The notes beneath the pieces were generated by a model. That model was not told where the DNA came from. It did not search any database and was given only the letters and a program-made list of their open reading frames with translations. From positions 62,001-126,000 of the forward strand of contig NZ_CALJPG010000024.1 in NCBI RefSeq assembly GCF_937980635.1: 64,000 nucleotides of DNA, written 5' to 3'. Position numbers and translations under genes: made by a program. Source of the DNA: an uncultured Campylobacter sp. (lineage in GTDB: Bacteria > Campylobacterota > Campylobacteria > Campylobacterales > Campylobacteraceae). The first letter of the stretch is position 1. Each line of letters starts with the position of its first letter. Shown here one piece after another: positions 1-8,245 of this stretch.

Positions 1-355
1 CGCTTCCCTCGTGTTCGGGATTGAGCGGATCGGTAGCGACGAGCTTGTAGTCGTAGTTAATGTGATTTTTAGCGAGCTGAATTTTATAAATTTCGCGCGT
101 TATGTAGGTCGAGGACATTAGCCTCGGATCGAAAAAATCCTCGCTTAAAAGCTTTTTTTCTTTAAGCTCGTTTATTAGCGGGCGCTGCACGGTCGAGACG
201 TAATCGCGCACCGCATTCATCGTATCTAGGATATAAAACGCCTCGCGCCTCGTGTCCTTTAGCGCAAGCTCGCGGTAGAAGTTAAAAACCAAAGCCGTAA
301 TTACGATATATAGCAGCACGAAAAGCGCTACGATAAATTTAAATTTATACTTCAA
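1..355 (-). CDS. sensor histidine kinase, N-terminal part (DUF3365-like sensor)
   Basis: Partial gene leaving the window at base 1. From a TTG at 355 the frame stays open and gives a basic start, one membrane segment (about residues 5-22, VALFVLLYIVITALVF) and then an extracytoplasmic region with the words VRDYVSTVQRPLINEL and PRLMSSTYITREIY, which resemble DUF3365 (Tll0287-like) sensor domains. The TTG lies inside the last codons of the upstream response regulator (11 nt overlap), the usual regulator-kinase arrangement. The kinase core is outside the window, so the kinase call is inferred from the neighbour and the domain type. The start codon is uncertain because no strong ribosome site precedes it. 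Confidence 0.7.
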   Translation of the reverse strand, partial: MKYKFKFIVALFVLLYIVITALVFNFYRELALKDTRREAFYILDTMNAVRDYVSTVQRPLINELKEKKLLSEDFFDPRLMSSTYITREIYKIQLAKNHINYDYKLVATDPLNPEHEGS

Positions 356-1034
356 AGAGATACCCCACTGCATATAAATTTTTGATCACGTCCTTGCCGA
401 TCTTGCGGCGTAGCTCTTTGACGATCGCCTTGATCGCCTCCTTGCTGGGCTGCTCGAACTCCCACATGTAGTCGAATAGCTGCTCGTAGGTTACGGTTTG
501 ATTTTTGCGCGCTAAGAAGTACTCCAAAAGCTTGCTCTCGCTTTTGGAAAGATGACAGACGCTGTCTTTGACGTAGATGATCTTTTTGGCAAAATCATAC
601 TTCAGCTCGCCGCTTATACTAAATATCGGCGCGTGATTTATCAGCTCCGCAGCGACGTCTTGCAGCGCCTTTATAAAGGCATTTTTGTCGTACGGCTTAG
701 GCAGATACCTAGTGATCTTAAGCTCCACCGCCCGCCACAGATACTCCTGCTCGGTGTGGCTCGAAAGTATCACGATCGGCACTGAGATGCCGGCAGCTCG
801 GATCTTTTTAACGACCTCAAGCCCATCCATGTGCGGCACGCCGATATCAAAAACCAGCGCGTCGTACGAGCCGCTCATCGCCTCATCGAGCGCCTCCAGC
901 CCGTCCTTAACCCCCACTACTTCGCCGAAAAACAGCTGCAGCGATTCGATTATATTTTTTAAAATCCCGGGCTCGTCCTCTAGGCAAAGAACCCTTTTAT
1001 TGGACAAAACGTCCAATAATTCGTAATCTTGCAT
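345..1034 (-). CDS. OmpR-type two-component response regulator
   Basis: 229 residues. The receiver domain spans about 13-125, with the acidic pair E19/D20, phosphoacceptor D63 (in LVFDIGVPHMDG) and the conserved lysine K113 (LPKPY). The C-terminal half (about 140-229) looks like a winged-helix DNA-binding domain, with a recognition-helix region around SKEAIKAIVKELRRKIG. It overlaps the downstream sensor kinase by 11 nt, so the two are co-translated. Its layout closely matches the second regulator in this window at 42674-43360, including the unusual output-domain wording, so the two belong to one subfamily. Targets cannot be read from the sequence. Confidence 0.9.
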   Translation of the reverse strand: MQDYELLDVLSNKRVLCLEDEPGILKNIIESLQLFFGEVVGVKDGLEALDEAMSGSYDALVFDIGVPHMDGLEVVKKIRAAGISVPIVILSSHTEQEYLWRAVELKITRYLPKPYDKNAFIKALQDVAAELINHAPIFSISGELKYDFAKKIIYVKDSVCHLSKSESKLLEYFLARKNQTVTYEQLFDYMWEFEQPSKEAIKAIVKELRRKIGKDVIKNLYAVGYLFEV

Positions 1035-1423
1035 ACTCTATCCGCCTCCAAGCTTAGCGCATTTCATTCTTAATCATCTCTTAAAATATAACTCGCTTAA
1101 ATTATATAAATTTAGCATTAAATCAACGTTAAAGAGGGTTTGAGATTTTAAATTTAAGCTTTTGCTCGCACACTTCTACTATTTCTGCCTGAAAATTTCG
1201 TAAAATTTAATCCCGCTCTACGTGAAATTTACGGCGGGCGGTAGCGAGCGCAAAAGAGTCGCGGATAAGCGATATTTTGTTTAAATTTTAGTGATTATTA
1301 AGGGGGGGGGGTATACTTCTGCGGAATTTTAAAAGCAAAGAAAACAATAAAATTTAATGCCATTAAATGACAGTATCTGACAACGAAAAATGAAATAATA
1401 CGAAAAATTTTAAGGAGGAAGAA
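1035..1423. other. intergenic region with G10 tract
   Basis: No gene is seen in these 389 bases. The stretch separates the minus-strand regulator from the plus-strand Sel1 gene and holds AAATTT-rich words and the G10 tract described separately. A clear ribosome site (AAGGAGG) sits just before 1424. Confidence 0.6.
1302..1317 (+). promoter_or_regulatory. G10 tract abutting a TATACT -10-like box
   Basis: Ten consecutive G (1302-1311) run directly into TATACT (1312-1317), about 107 bases before the Sel1 gene. A slipping G tract here would change the distance between a -10 element and anything upstream of it. The sequence shows the tract and the box; their use as a phase-variable promoter is inference. 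This is the only such long G tract I noticed in the window. Confidence 0.45.
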
Positions 1424-2320
1424 ATGAAAAAAATCATTTTAGCTTTGGCTTTTTTAAGCTATTTTATGTTTGCCGAAGAGGTAAAAGAGCTTACGGATGA
1501 GCAAATAAATACATTGGTAAAGGTCTGCGAAAGCGGTAAAGATTTCATGAATGAAAATGGAACCGTGAAGTATGAGGAAGCCTGCGCTACTCTCGGTATG
1601 ATATATGAAAATATCCCTGTATTAGGCGATCTCGGTGTAAAGCAAGATTTGGCAAAAGCCTTTAAATTTTATAAAAAAGCGTGCGACGGCGGCTATGCTC
1701 GTGGCTGCTTTGGATTAGGAGGGTTTTATTTTGAAGGAAAAGAGGTAACAAAAGATGATAAAAAAGCTCTCGAGTTCTTTAAAAAGGCATGCGATATGGG
1801 CGATAAAGAGAGCTGCACTTTGGCGGCTGTTATGGACGGCGATAACGCGAATTTAGCAAAGGCGTCCGAACAACACAAGAAAGATTGCGATAGCAAGGGC
1901 GATATACTCGCTTGCGGGTTATTTGCCTTATTTATGGAGGGAAAGGATAATAAAGAAGCGGCGAAATACTATAAAAAGGCCTGCGAGCTTGGCAAAAATA
2001 TCTCGGATCCCGCATTGCAAAATAACCCTGCATTTAACGATGGGATAAAGCAATTTTGCAGCAGACCTGCTGAGCTTGAAGCGCAAAATTTAAGAGCTGT
2101 GCAGGACGTAATTAAAGCGAAAATCGCCGAAGAGTATAGAATATCTTGCGATTCTGAGGGGAACTGGGTATCTTGCGCGATATACGCCTCTAATATAGAG
2201 AGCGACGATCAAAGAGCGGCGATGAGATACTACGACAAGGCGTGTAAATTGGGCAAAAAAATCATAAGTGTCGATTCTAACAAGATACTGCAAAAATCTT
2301 GCGAAAAAGCCGCCCGCTGA
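1424..2320 (+). CDS. secreted Sel1-repeat (TPR-like) cysteine-rich protein
   Basis: 298 residues. A signal peptide ends near residue 17 (FMFA/EE). At least four Sel1-like repeats follow, recognised by A-F-K-F-Y-K-K-A-C and paired cysteines about eight residues apart in each unit (CDGGYARGC, CDMGDKESC, CDSEGNWVSC). This is the plan of the Helicobacter Hcp (helicobacter cysteine-rich protein) family, whose repeats are held by disulfides in the periplasm or outside the cell. Start chosen at the ATG preceded by AAGGAGG. The gene stands alone behind the G10 tract, so on/off expression is possible. The ligand or role is not known from sequence. Confidence 0.85.
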   Translation: MKKIILALAFLSYFMFAEEVKELTDEQINTLVKVCESGKDFMNENGTVKYEEACATLGMIYENIPVLGDLGVKQDLAKAFKFYKKACDGGYARGCFGLGGFYFEGKEVTKDDKKALEFFKKACDMGDKESCTLAAVMDGDNANLAKASEQHKKDCDSKGDILACGLFALFMEGKDNKEAAKYYKKACELGKNISDPALQNNPAFNDGIKQFCSRPAELEAQNLRAVQDVIKAKIAEEYRISCDSEGNWVSCAIYASNIESDDQRAAMRYYDKACKLGKKIISVDSNKILQKSCEKAAR

Positions 2321-2357
2321 GGTGATTTTAAAAATTTATACAAGAATATGAATTAGC

Positions 2358-2383
2358 GCGATGAAATTTTAAAATTTCATCGC
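2358..2383. terminator. 26-bp perfect palindrome after the Sel1 gene
   Basis: GCGATGAAATTTT is followed immediately by its exact reverse complement, 37 bases after the Sel1 stop codon. It could act as a bidirectional terminator-like hairpin. It belongs to a family of palindromes in this window that share the AAATTTTAAAATTT core but have different paired arms. Confidence 0.5.
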
Positions 2384-2500
2384 TGTGCTCGCCGCCATAC
2401 TCGCCGTAAGGGCGCGTTAAATTATCCGAAACGCTTTAAATTCCGTAAAATTTCAGTTTTACAAAGATAAAATTATGAAATTTTTTTAAAAGGATTTAAA

Positions 2501-2719
2501 ATGAAAAATGCTATTTTATTTGCCTGCGCAGCGCTGTTTGTATGCGCTTGCTCCGCTCCACAGCAGCCAAAGCCAGGCGTTTCGCATTGCAGCGAGCCCA
2601 AAATGGACGAGGCGTCGCATCAAATGATCCAAATTTGCGGCGAAAGCGAGGACCCGCAAATCAAAAATATGCAGTGCAACGAAAACGGACTTTGCTTCGG
2701 CACCGCAAAAATCAGGTAG
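2501..2719 (+). CDS. small putative lipoprotein
   Basis: 72 residues. The N-terminus is a lipoprotein signal with lipobox VCAC, putting the lipidated Cys at about residue 17. The short mature part has further cysteines (about 30, 46, 59, 65) that could pair. Start supported by AAAGGA seven bases upstream. I do not recognise a family. The stand-alone position between two AT-rich spacers gives no functional hint. Confidence 0.65.
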   Translation: MKNAILFACAALFVCACSAPQQPKPGVSHCSEPKMDEASHQMIQICGESEDPQIKNMQCNENGLCFGTAKIR

Positions 2720-3967
2720 CCGAAGCGTCTTGCGAGCACCAGCGCTAAATTTAACTATTTTAAAGCCAAGATCGAGCGCCCGCAAGCGGTCTAGGTCGCG
2801 CTTTAAAATTTTGCTTGCAATTTAAATTTAGTCTCACTTCACGCGCTAATGCATTTTATATATCTTATTTTTTAGCTGCGCCCACCGATTGATCGAGCTG
2901 CTCTTGGAGCGATGAAATTTTAAAATTTCATCACCAAGCACGGCGCGTAATTAGGATTTAAAAGTAAACGCGGCTCAAATTTCATAAGTTTAAAATTTTA
3001 AAGCGACATGCGATTTAAAATTTTACGCTTCTTGAATGCTAACGGTGCGAAATTTCGCGCAAGCTCAAAATCCGCGCCAAGCAATTTTGTGCCGCTGCAA
3101 AATTTCTAGATCGCAACTCCGCTCAGTAGAATTTTTAGCAGTGCGGATGGAGGCGCAAAATCTGCGCCATCTAATCCTGTGCGAATCACACCCGCCCAAA
3201 TTCCTATGCCGCACGCCGAGGCTCATAATCTAATCTCGCTACAAGATCGCTTGCGAAATAGTGCAGTATCCTTAGTCGCATAGCGTATCACAGCCTTGCT
3301 CACTGCGTGGTCGAGATCCATAGCTGTAGTGCAAAATGGCGCAAAATTCTTTGCCGTGCGATCGAAGCTCTCAGCCCGCAAAAAAGCGCGGTATCCTCTA
3401 CCGCCGGTGCTAGTTTATAATCTAACTCGCGCTTTAGAATTCCGCCTCAAACTCATTACTTAGAATTTCATCTCAAAAAAATCGCGTATAATAAATTCCG
3501 CCTTATCTTTACGGCTTAAAATTTCGTACGGATCGCACCAAGCGAAATCCAGTCACTGCGCGACGCAAGCTTAAAATTTCAGCGTCGTGCTCGCCGCATA
3601 TTAAATTCTACTTCATTATTACGACTTAAATTCTATCACAGGCCCGCAGATTTAAAATTTTACTTCAAACGACGCCGTGAAATTTCTACCTTTCCTAAGT
3701 AGATATCTCTCGGTGCCTGCGCCGCTCGCACTTAGCGGCGACGCTATATCTTTGTCGATAGCAATCCTCGCACAGGGCGCCTGCCACAGCGCATAGAAAA
3801 TAAAGTGCGCCTCTTGCATAATCGCCGCCTCTATAAATTTTAAGCGACTGCAAAATTTTAAAAATTTAAAAGCAGCCTGTGATTAAGTCGATTTTTATAA
3901 ATTTGGATTTGCTTTGCAATGCGCAATCTGGCGAGTAAGGTGCAACACTAAGTTTAAGCAGCTAGCT
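2720..3967. other. long gene-free spacer
   Basis: About 1.25 kb without a supportable gene. Short ORFs on both strands lack ribosome sites and recognisable protein sequence. The DNA is dominated by AAATTT / TTTAAAATTT words and includes the palindrome at 2903-2938. It may be decayed coding DNA, but I could not recover any protein similarity by eye. Confidence 0.5.
2903..2938. repeat. palindrome with AAATTTTAAAATTT core and paired outer arms
   Basis: A 22-bp perfect palindrome (2911-2932) is flanked by CTTGG on the left and CCAAG on the right, which pair after a short asymmetric bulge. The outer arms differ from those of the palindrome at 2358-2383 while the core is the same, which suggests selection for a hairpin rather than copying of a fixed sequence. 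Confidence 0.5.
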
Positions 3968-4384
3968 TTACGTCAGTTGCTTAAACATCTCGATCTGTTC
4001 TTTCGTGAGCTCGATCAAATCATCGTTTGCGTATTTAAGCGATGTCTCCAGGCTCGCAATGAGCTCCTTACGGACGAAGCTCACGCTAAAAAGCGTCGCC
4101 CAAAATCGCGCTCCGCTGCCTGTGTTCGGATCTTCCAAGACCGCCCTAATCGCAGCTACCGCAGCAGCATCGTCCACCACACCTAGCACCTCGTCCACGA
4201 GTGGATATTCACCTGCGCCGTCGCCCTCGTTTAGCGAGCGCAAAAGCGGCTCAAGCGCCTCGTCGCAGGGATTATCACGCAAAAACTCCCGTACTGCGCG
4301 AAACTCTGCCGCGAGCTGATCCGAAAGCTGCGCAGGCATCGGCTGATGAAGTCTCAAAAAGTCTAATGCCGTTTGCTTATCCAT
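3968..4384 (-). CDS. hypothetical protein (138 aa)
   Basis: An all-helical-looking acidic protein starting MDKQTALDFLRLHQ. It has no signal peptide, membrane segment or motif I recognise. Codon use and the stable amphipathic pattern look like real coding sequence, and AAAAGGAA precedes the ATG. It has no close neighbour: a long spacer lies on one side and the cytochrome cluster, after a terminator, on the other. It could be a small HEAT-like or immunity-type protein, but nothing in the sequence proves that. Confidence 0.6.
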   Translation of the reverse strand: MDKQTALDFLRLHQPMPAQLSDQLAAEFRAVREFLRDNPCDEALEPLLRSLNEGDGAGEYPLVDEVLGVVDDAAAVAAIRAVLEDPNTGSGARFWATLFSVSFVRKELIASLETSLKYANDDLIELTKEQIEMFKQLT

Positions 4385-4570
4385 AAAATTCCTTTTAAAT
4401 GATATGCGCGATTGTAGCTAATTTTGGATTGCAAAGAGATAAATTTACTCTAATTTATCAGCTACTTCCGTCATAAATTCTCAACAATCTTAAATAATTA
4501 GACAGTGGTTTTTAGGGGCGATTTTCGATGGGCTTTGCGGATTACAAAATAAAATTCCAAAATTTTGTGT

Positions 4571-4603
4571 AAATAAAAAAGCCCCCGCGAAGTGCAGGGG
4601 CTT
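4571..4603 (-). terminator. rho-independent terminator of the cytochrome operon
   Basis: On the minus strand, AAGCCCC and GGGGCTT form a 7-bp GC-rich stem around an 11-base loop, followed by a T-rich tail (TTTTTATTT). It lies about 50 bases past the stop codon of the octahaem cytochrome gene. Confidence 0.8.
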
Positions 4604-4651
4604 ACAAGCTTGATCTGTTTAGTCTGGCATAATTTAGCAGACCAAGAGGGA

Positions 4652-6052
4652 TTATTCCTCGATCTTGCCGGTTTTGATGCGGCGCTCGTAGATTTCGCGC
4701 ATCTCTCTAATGTCGTTTTTGACCTCGAATACGCCATGCCAATGCGAATAATCAGGTCCGCCCATTAGCGCGCCTTGACGCATTCTGCGACCCTCGTGGT
4801 GCCATGAAACATAATAGATTCGCTGGAACGCATCCGCCCAAGGATCGTCTTTTAGAAGTTTCTTTTCCTTAAGCTCTTTTAGCATCTTAGTCGCTTCGTC
4901 GTTGTAAACGTTATATAGAAGTACCTGCTTATCGCCCACCTCAAAGAAATTATTCGTGTGGGTGCTTGCGTGGCACTCTTTGCAGACTTGCTTCATCTCC
5001 GCACGCGCTGCCTCAGGACCGTTTAGGTTACCCGCCAAAGGATTACCAATGTTTAACTTGCCGGTATTTAAAAACTCGCTTACCGCGGTCTCATTACCAC
5101 CGGTGCGTAGATTGCTCTTAGGCTGCCACAAATTCCACTTCAAGCGTTGAGATACGTTGTGAGTGGAGTTTAGATCACCCACACCGCCGCTCATATGGCA
5201 GGTTGCACATGTAGGAGCGCGGTAGTCAGGAACCGCCCAAGTACCAGGAGCGCTATCGAATTTCCACTCATTGCCTTCAGCGTTAAATACGTGTCCGTGC
5301 ATTGAGTTATTGTAAATTTCGATATCCGGATGATCAGGTCCTAAATGGCAAGATGCGCAAGCAGCAGGCTTACGAGCTTCAGCAATCGAAAATTTATGAC
5401 CCGAGTGGCATGATTTGCATCCGCCTACGCTACCGTCCGGATAAACCGTACCAATGCCGTAAACGGGCCAGGTCTCTTTGGTAGGCTTGTTATGCTCATC
5501 CATTTTAACGACGCTACCGTGGCATTGAGAGCAACCGGTAATATCAGGCGCGTGTTTAAGATCAGGGATATCACGTCCTTCATAGTGATACATTAGATCA
5601 ACCATTCCTTTGTTGGCTTGCATCTGCATAGCGCCTCTTGCGTGACCGCTATTTTCAAACTCTTTAACCTCGTTACTGTGGCATTTAGCACAGGTTTTAG
5701 GGCTAACTAGCACCGAAATATGATTATCTGTGTCTTTCGGGTGCGGCTCTTTAGCTGCCATAGGGCTATCTGCTGGCTGCGAGTGGCAGTCGGTACAGCT
5801 AACGCCTACGTGAGCGTGGCGGCTCATCTTCCAATCCGCAACGACGCCCGGAGTTTTTTCGGCATGGCACTCAACGCAGCGTCTAGCTAGCGGCGTAAGC
5901 TGCCTATTTACCTTTAAATTCTTCGTAAGACTAACGTTTACGGAATTGCTTACGTTCGCGTCCGACGCGGACATATTCGCATGCTGCGCGGGCATTTCTG
6001 CGAATGCAAACGATGCGATACAGGCTATTAAAATAGCGACTTTTTTTAGCAT
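4652..6052 (-). CDS. haoA: octahaem cytochrome c, hydroxylamine oxidoreductase-like (epsilon-Hao)
   Basis: 466 residues with signal peptide (about 1-18) and exactly eight CxxCH haem sites, starting at C59, C86, C121, C174, C212, C232, C282 and C357. The C-terminal block with HHEGRRMR and PDYSHWHG is characteristic of octahaem Hao cytochromes. There is no membrane anchor, so the protein is periplasmic. Members from Campylobacter, paired with an NrfH-type protein, are known to act as nitrite reductases rather than hydroxylamine oxidases because they lack the tyrosine cross-link to the active-site haem; whether that Tyr is absent here needs an alignment. The gene follows the tetrahaem partner by 10 bases and ends in a strong terminator, so the pair is one operon. 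Confidence 0.88.
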   Translation of the reverse strand: MLKKVAILIACIASFAFAEMPAQHANMSASDANVSNSVNVSLTKNLKVNRQLTPLARRCVECHAEKTPGVVADWKMSRHAHVGVSCTDCHSQPADSPMAAKEPHPKDTDNHISVLVSPKTCAKCHSNEVKEFENSGHARGAMQMQANKGMVDLMYHYEGRDIPDLKHAPDITGCSQCHGSVVKMDEHNKPTKETWPVYGIGTVYPDGSVGGCKSCHSGHKFSIAEARKPAACASCHLGPDHPDIEIYNNSMHGHVFNAEGNEWKFDSAPGTWAVPDYRAPTCATCHMSGGVGDLNSTHNVSQRLKWNLWQPKSNLRTGGNETAVSEFLNTGKLNIGNPLAGNLNGPEAARAEMKQVCKECHASTHTNNFFEVGDKQVLLYNVYNDEATKMLKELKEKKLLKDDPWADAFQRIYYVSWHHEGRRMRQGALMGGPDYSHWHGVFEVKNDIREMREIYERRIKTGKIEE

Positions 6053-6062
6053 TGCTTCTCCT

Positions 6063-6620
6063 TTACTTGGTTTTGTTATTTTCTCGGTTGTATTTATCCC
6101 AATATTTGGTGATCTCTATACCCATATTTTTGTGGCCGACGTTTTCGTGGCACTGCACGCAGGTTTTGCCGGTAGTGCCTGCGAAATAATCCCTATGCGC
6201 GAGCCAGGCTTTATTTACTTGGTTATTCTGCTCTTTTAAATTTCGGTGGCAGCTTAGGCAGCCGCTTTCATAAACGAAATGATTTCGCTCCTTGCGTTTT
6301 TCTTGCCAGTCGATCTTATCGGCATCGGTAAAGACCGTTTTGTAGACATCATTTGCGGAGGTTAGAGCCTTGGTCCAAAGATACATAAAGGTATTTTCAT
6401 GAGAAACGTGACAGGCGACGCAATCGGCTTTGAAACCTTGCGGGTTATTGCCGCCGTGAACATCGTTGTGAAATGCGTTTGCCATCGGCTGCATCGTATG
6501 ACAGGATACGCAGAATTTATCGGTGCCCGTAAGGTGAACCATCTCCGCAATCCCAAGAGAAAGTATCATTCCTATAAGCACACAAGCGCCCACGAGCAGC
6601 ACAAGAGTTTTCTTTTTCAT
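6063..6620 (-). CDS. NapC/NrfH-family tetrahaem membrane cytochrome c
   Basis: 185 residues with an uncleaved N-terminal membrane anchor (about 5-25) and four CxxCH sites starting at C37, C67, C121 and C154. This family takes electrons from menaquinol and passes them to a periplasmic multihaem reductase; here the partner is the octahaem cytochrome encoded immediately downstream. The protein is a little longer than typical NrfH. The two-gene unit without other nrf or nap genes fits the epsilon-Hao arrangement. A TATAAT box lies about 70 bases upstream on this strand. Confidence 0.9.
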   Translation of the reverse strand: MKKKTLVLLVGACVLIGMILSLGIAEMVHLTGTDKFCVSCHTMQPMANAFHNDVHGGNNPQGFKADCVACHVSHENTFMYLWTKALTSANDVYKTVFTDADKIDWQEKRKERNHFVYESGCLSCHRNLKEQNNQVNKAWLAHRDYFAGTTGKTCVQCHENVGHKNMGIEITKYWDKYNRENNKTK

Positions 6621-6688
6621 AGGTTTCCTTGATTTTAAAATTTCTTCGCAAAATTTTTAGTATTTGATAATTCGAAAAGTGGTATTTT

Positions 6689-6694
6689 ATTATA
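6689..6694 (-). promoter_or_regulatory. -10 box for the cytochrome operon
   Basis: TATAAT on the minus strand, about 70 bases before the tetrahaem cytochrome ATG in the divergent intergenic region. No FNR-type palindrome was found next to it. Confidence 0.5.
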
Positions 6695-6759
6695 AAAAGA
6701 TTAAAAACCGCTTATTTTCTAGCCTTTTGTTAAAATTGATTAAATGAAGATAAAATTTT

Positions 6760-6790
6760 AAACTAAATTTTTAGTTTAACGGAATATAAT
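6760..6790 (+). promoter_or_regulatory. fumarase promoter with imperfect palindromic operator
   Basis: TATAAT (6785-6790) lies 30 bases before the fumarase alpha ATG. Immediately upstream is an 18-bp near-palindrome, AAACTAAATTTTTAGTTT (6760-6777), covering the expected -35 region, so a regulator bound there could block or replace -35 contacts. The regulator is unknown. Confidence 0.45.
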
Positions 6791-6819
6791 CCATTAAAAT
6801 TTCAATACAAGGAGAGATC

Positions 6820-7665
6820 ATGAAAACGATCCAAGCGGATGAAATTACCAAAGTAGTCAGCGAACTTTGCAAAAAAGCCTGTTATCACGTCACGCCAGAT
6901 ATGCGCGCGGCATTTGAGAAAGCGCGCGAGAACGAGACTTCGTCCATCGGCAAAGATATCTTGGGCAAGCTCTTACAAAATGCCGATTTGGCGGCAAAAG
7001 AGGTCGCGCCGATCTGCCAAGATACCGGTATGACGGTAGTTTTTGTCGAACTTGGTCAGGACGTGCATATCGAGGGCGGATATCTGGAGGATGCTATCAA
7101 CGCAGGCGTTGCGGACGGCTACGTAGGCGGCTATCTGCGTAAATCCGTGGTCGCAGAGCCGCTTTTTGAGCGAAAAAACACCACGAACAATACCCCCGCG
7201 GTCATCAATACCCGCATCGTCCCCGGAGATAAACTTAAGATTAAAGTAGCTCCTAAGGGCTTCGGTAGCGAAAACAAATCGGTGCTAAAAATGCTCGTTC
7301 CCGCAGACGGCATCGAGGGGGTAAAAAAAGTATTTTTAGAGGCGGTTAAATACGCTGGTCCTAACGCTTGCCCTCCTATGGTCGTAGGCGTCGGTATCGG
7401 CGGCACGATGGATAAGGCGGCGCTTTTAGCCAAGCAAGCCGCGGTTCGCTCGATCGACAGCAGAAATCCCGACGAGCGCTACGCCAAGCTAGAGGATGAA
7501 CTACTGGAGATGGCGCGCGCTACGGGCGTCGGTCCGCAGGGTTTGGGTGGCATAAACACCGCCGTCAAGGTAAATGTAGAGTGGTATCCGACCCACATAG
7601 CGGGGCTTCCGGTCGCCGTTAATATCAACTGCCACGCGGCTCGCCATGCCGATGCCGAACTATAA
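6820..7665 (+). CDS. fumarate hydratase class I, alpha subunit
   Basis: 281 residues, matching in length the N-terminal half of iron-sulfur class I fumarases/tartrate dehydratases that are split into two genes. Conserved blocks include CQDTGM (about 67-72) and the glycine-rich VGVGIGGTMDKA. Cysteines in CQDTG and near the C-terminus (INCHAARH) are candidate [4Fe-4S] ligands. Fumarase hydrates fumarate to malate in the (reductive) TCA route. AGGAGAG precedes the ATG. The beta subunit begins 10 bases after the stop, so the two are co-translated. Fumarase versus L-tartrate dehydratase cannot be settled by eye, but a Campylobacter context favours fumarase. Confidence 0.9.
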   Translation: MKTIQADEITKVVSELCKKACYHVTPDMRAAFEKARENETSSIGKDILGKLLQNADLAAKEVAPICQDTGMTVVFVELGQDVHIEGGYLEDAINAGVADGYVGGYLRKSVVAEPLFERKNTTNNTPAVINTRIVPGDKLKIKVAPKGFGSENKSVLKMLVPADGIEGVKKVFLEAVKYAGPNACPPMVVGVGIGGTMDKAALLAKQAAVRSIDSRNPDERYAKLEDELLEMARATGVGPQGLGGINTAVKVNVEWYPTHIAGLPVAVNINCHAARHADAEL

Positions 7666-7675
7666 GGAGGAAATC

Positions 7676-8236
7676 ATGTCAGAAGTTAAAAGAATTACCG
7701 CACCTTTCGATAAAAGCGTAGTAAAAAGCCTAAAGGCGGGCGATAACGTCCTAATCAGCGGCACCATCATCGCAGCTCGCGATGCCGCGCACAAGGCTCT
7801 AACCGAAACCCTCGCTCGCGGCGAGAAGCTACCCGTAAACTTAGCCGGCGAGACTATATATTATCTGGGACCGACCCCCGCCAAACCGGGTCAGGCAATC
7901 GGTGCTGCAGGGCCTACGACTAGCGGACGTATGGATAAATACACTCCGACGATGATAAACGAGGTAGGCATAAACGGCATGATCGGCAAGGGCTACCGCA
8001 GCGACGCCGTCGTCGAGGCGATGAAAAAATCGGGCTGTGTCTATATGGTCGCTATCGGGGGCGCCGGCGCGCTAATCAGCCAAAGTATCAAAAAATATGA
8101 AGTGCTAGCCTACCCTGAGCTAGGCCCCGAGGCGGTCGCGAGGCTTACGGTCGAGGATTTCCCAGCTATCGTAGCGATCGACAGCGAGGGCAATAACTTC
8201 TACGAAGTCGGACAGGCGCCTTATAGAAAAATTTAA
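7676..8236 (+). CDS. fumarate hydratase class I, beta subunit
   Basis: 186 residues. I chose the ATG at 7676 (protein MSEVKRITAPF) because AAGGAGG lies directly upstream at 7664-7670; an upstream in-frame ATG at 7646 falls inside the alpha gene and lacks such a site. The sequence has typical beta-subunit blocks: LKAGDNVLISGTI, GPTPAKPGQAIGAAGPTTSGRMD and a glycine-rich IGGAGALISQSIK. It forms the lyase together with the alpha subunit encoded just upstream. A 22-bp palindrome overlaps the stop codon and may terminate the operon. Confidence 0.9.
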   Translation: MSEVKRITAPFDKSVVKSLKAGDNVLISGTIIAARDAAHKALTETLARGEKLPVNLAGETIYYLGPTPAKPGQAIGAAGPTTSGRMDKYTPTMINEVGINGMIGKGYRSDAVVEAMKKSGCVYMVAIGGAGALISQSIKKYEVLAYPELGPEAVARLTVEDFPAIVAIDSEGNNFYEVGQAPYRKI

Positions 8237-8245
8237 ATTTTTCTA
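8224..8245 (+). terminator. 22-bp palindrome overlapping the fumarase stop codon
   Basis: TAGAAAAATTT is followed directly by its reverse complement. The element spans the last codons and the TAA of the beta gene. It is AT-rich with no loop, so it is at best a weak terminator, but it could protect the 3' end. Confidence 0.4.

Noticed and set aside
685..1026. 113-codon plus-strand ORF opposite the response regulator
   Set aside because: It lies wholly antisense to a clear regulator gene, has no ribosome site and its sequence is the Ser/Thr-rich type produced by reverse reading.
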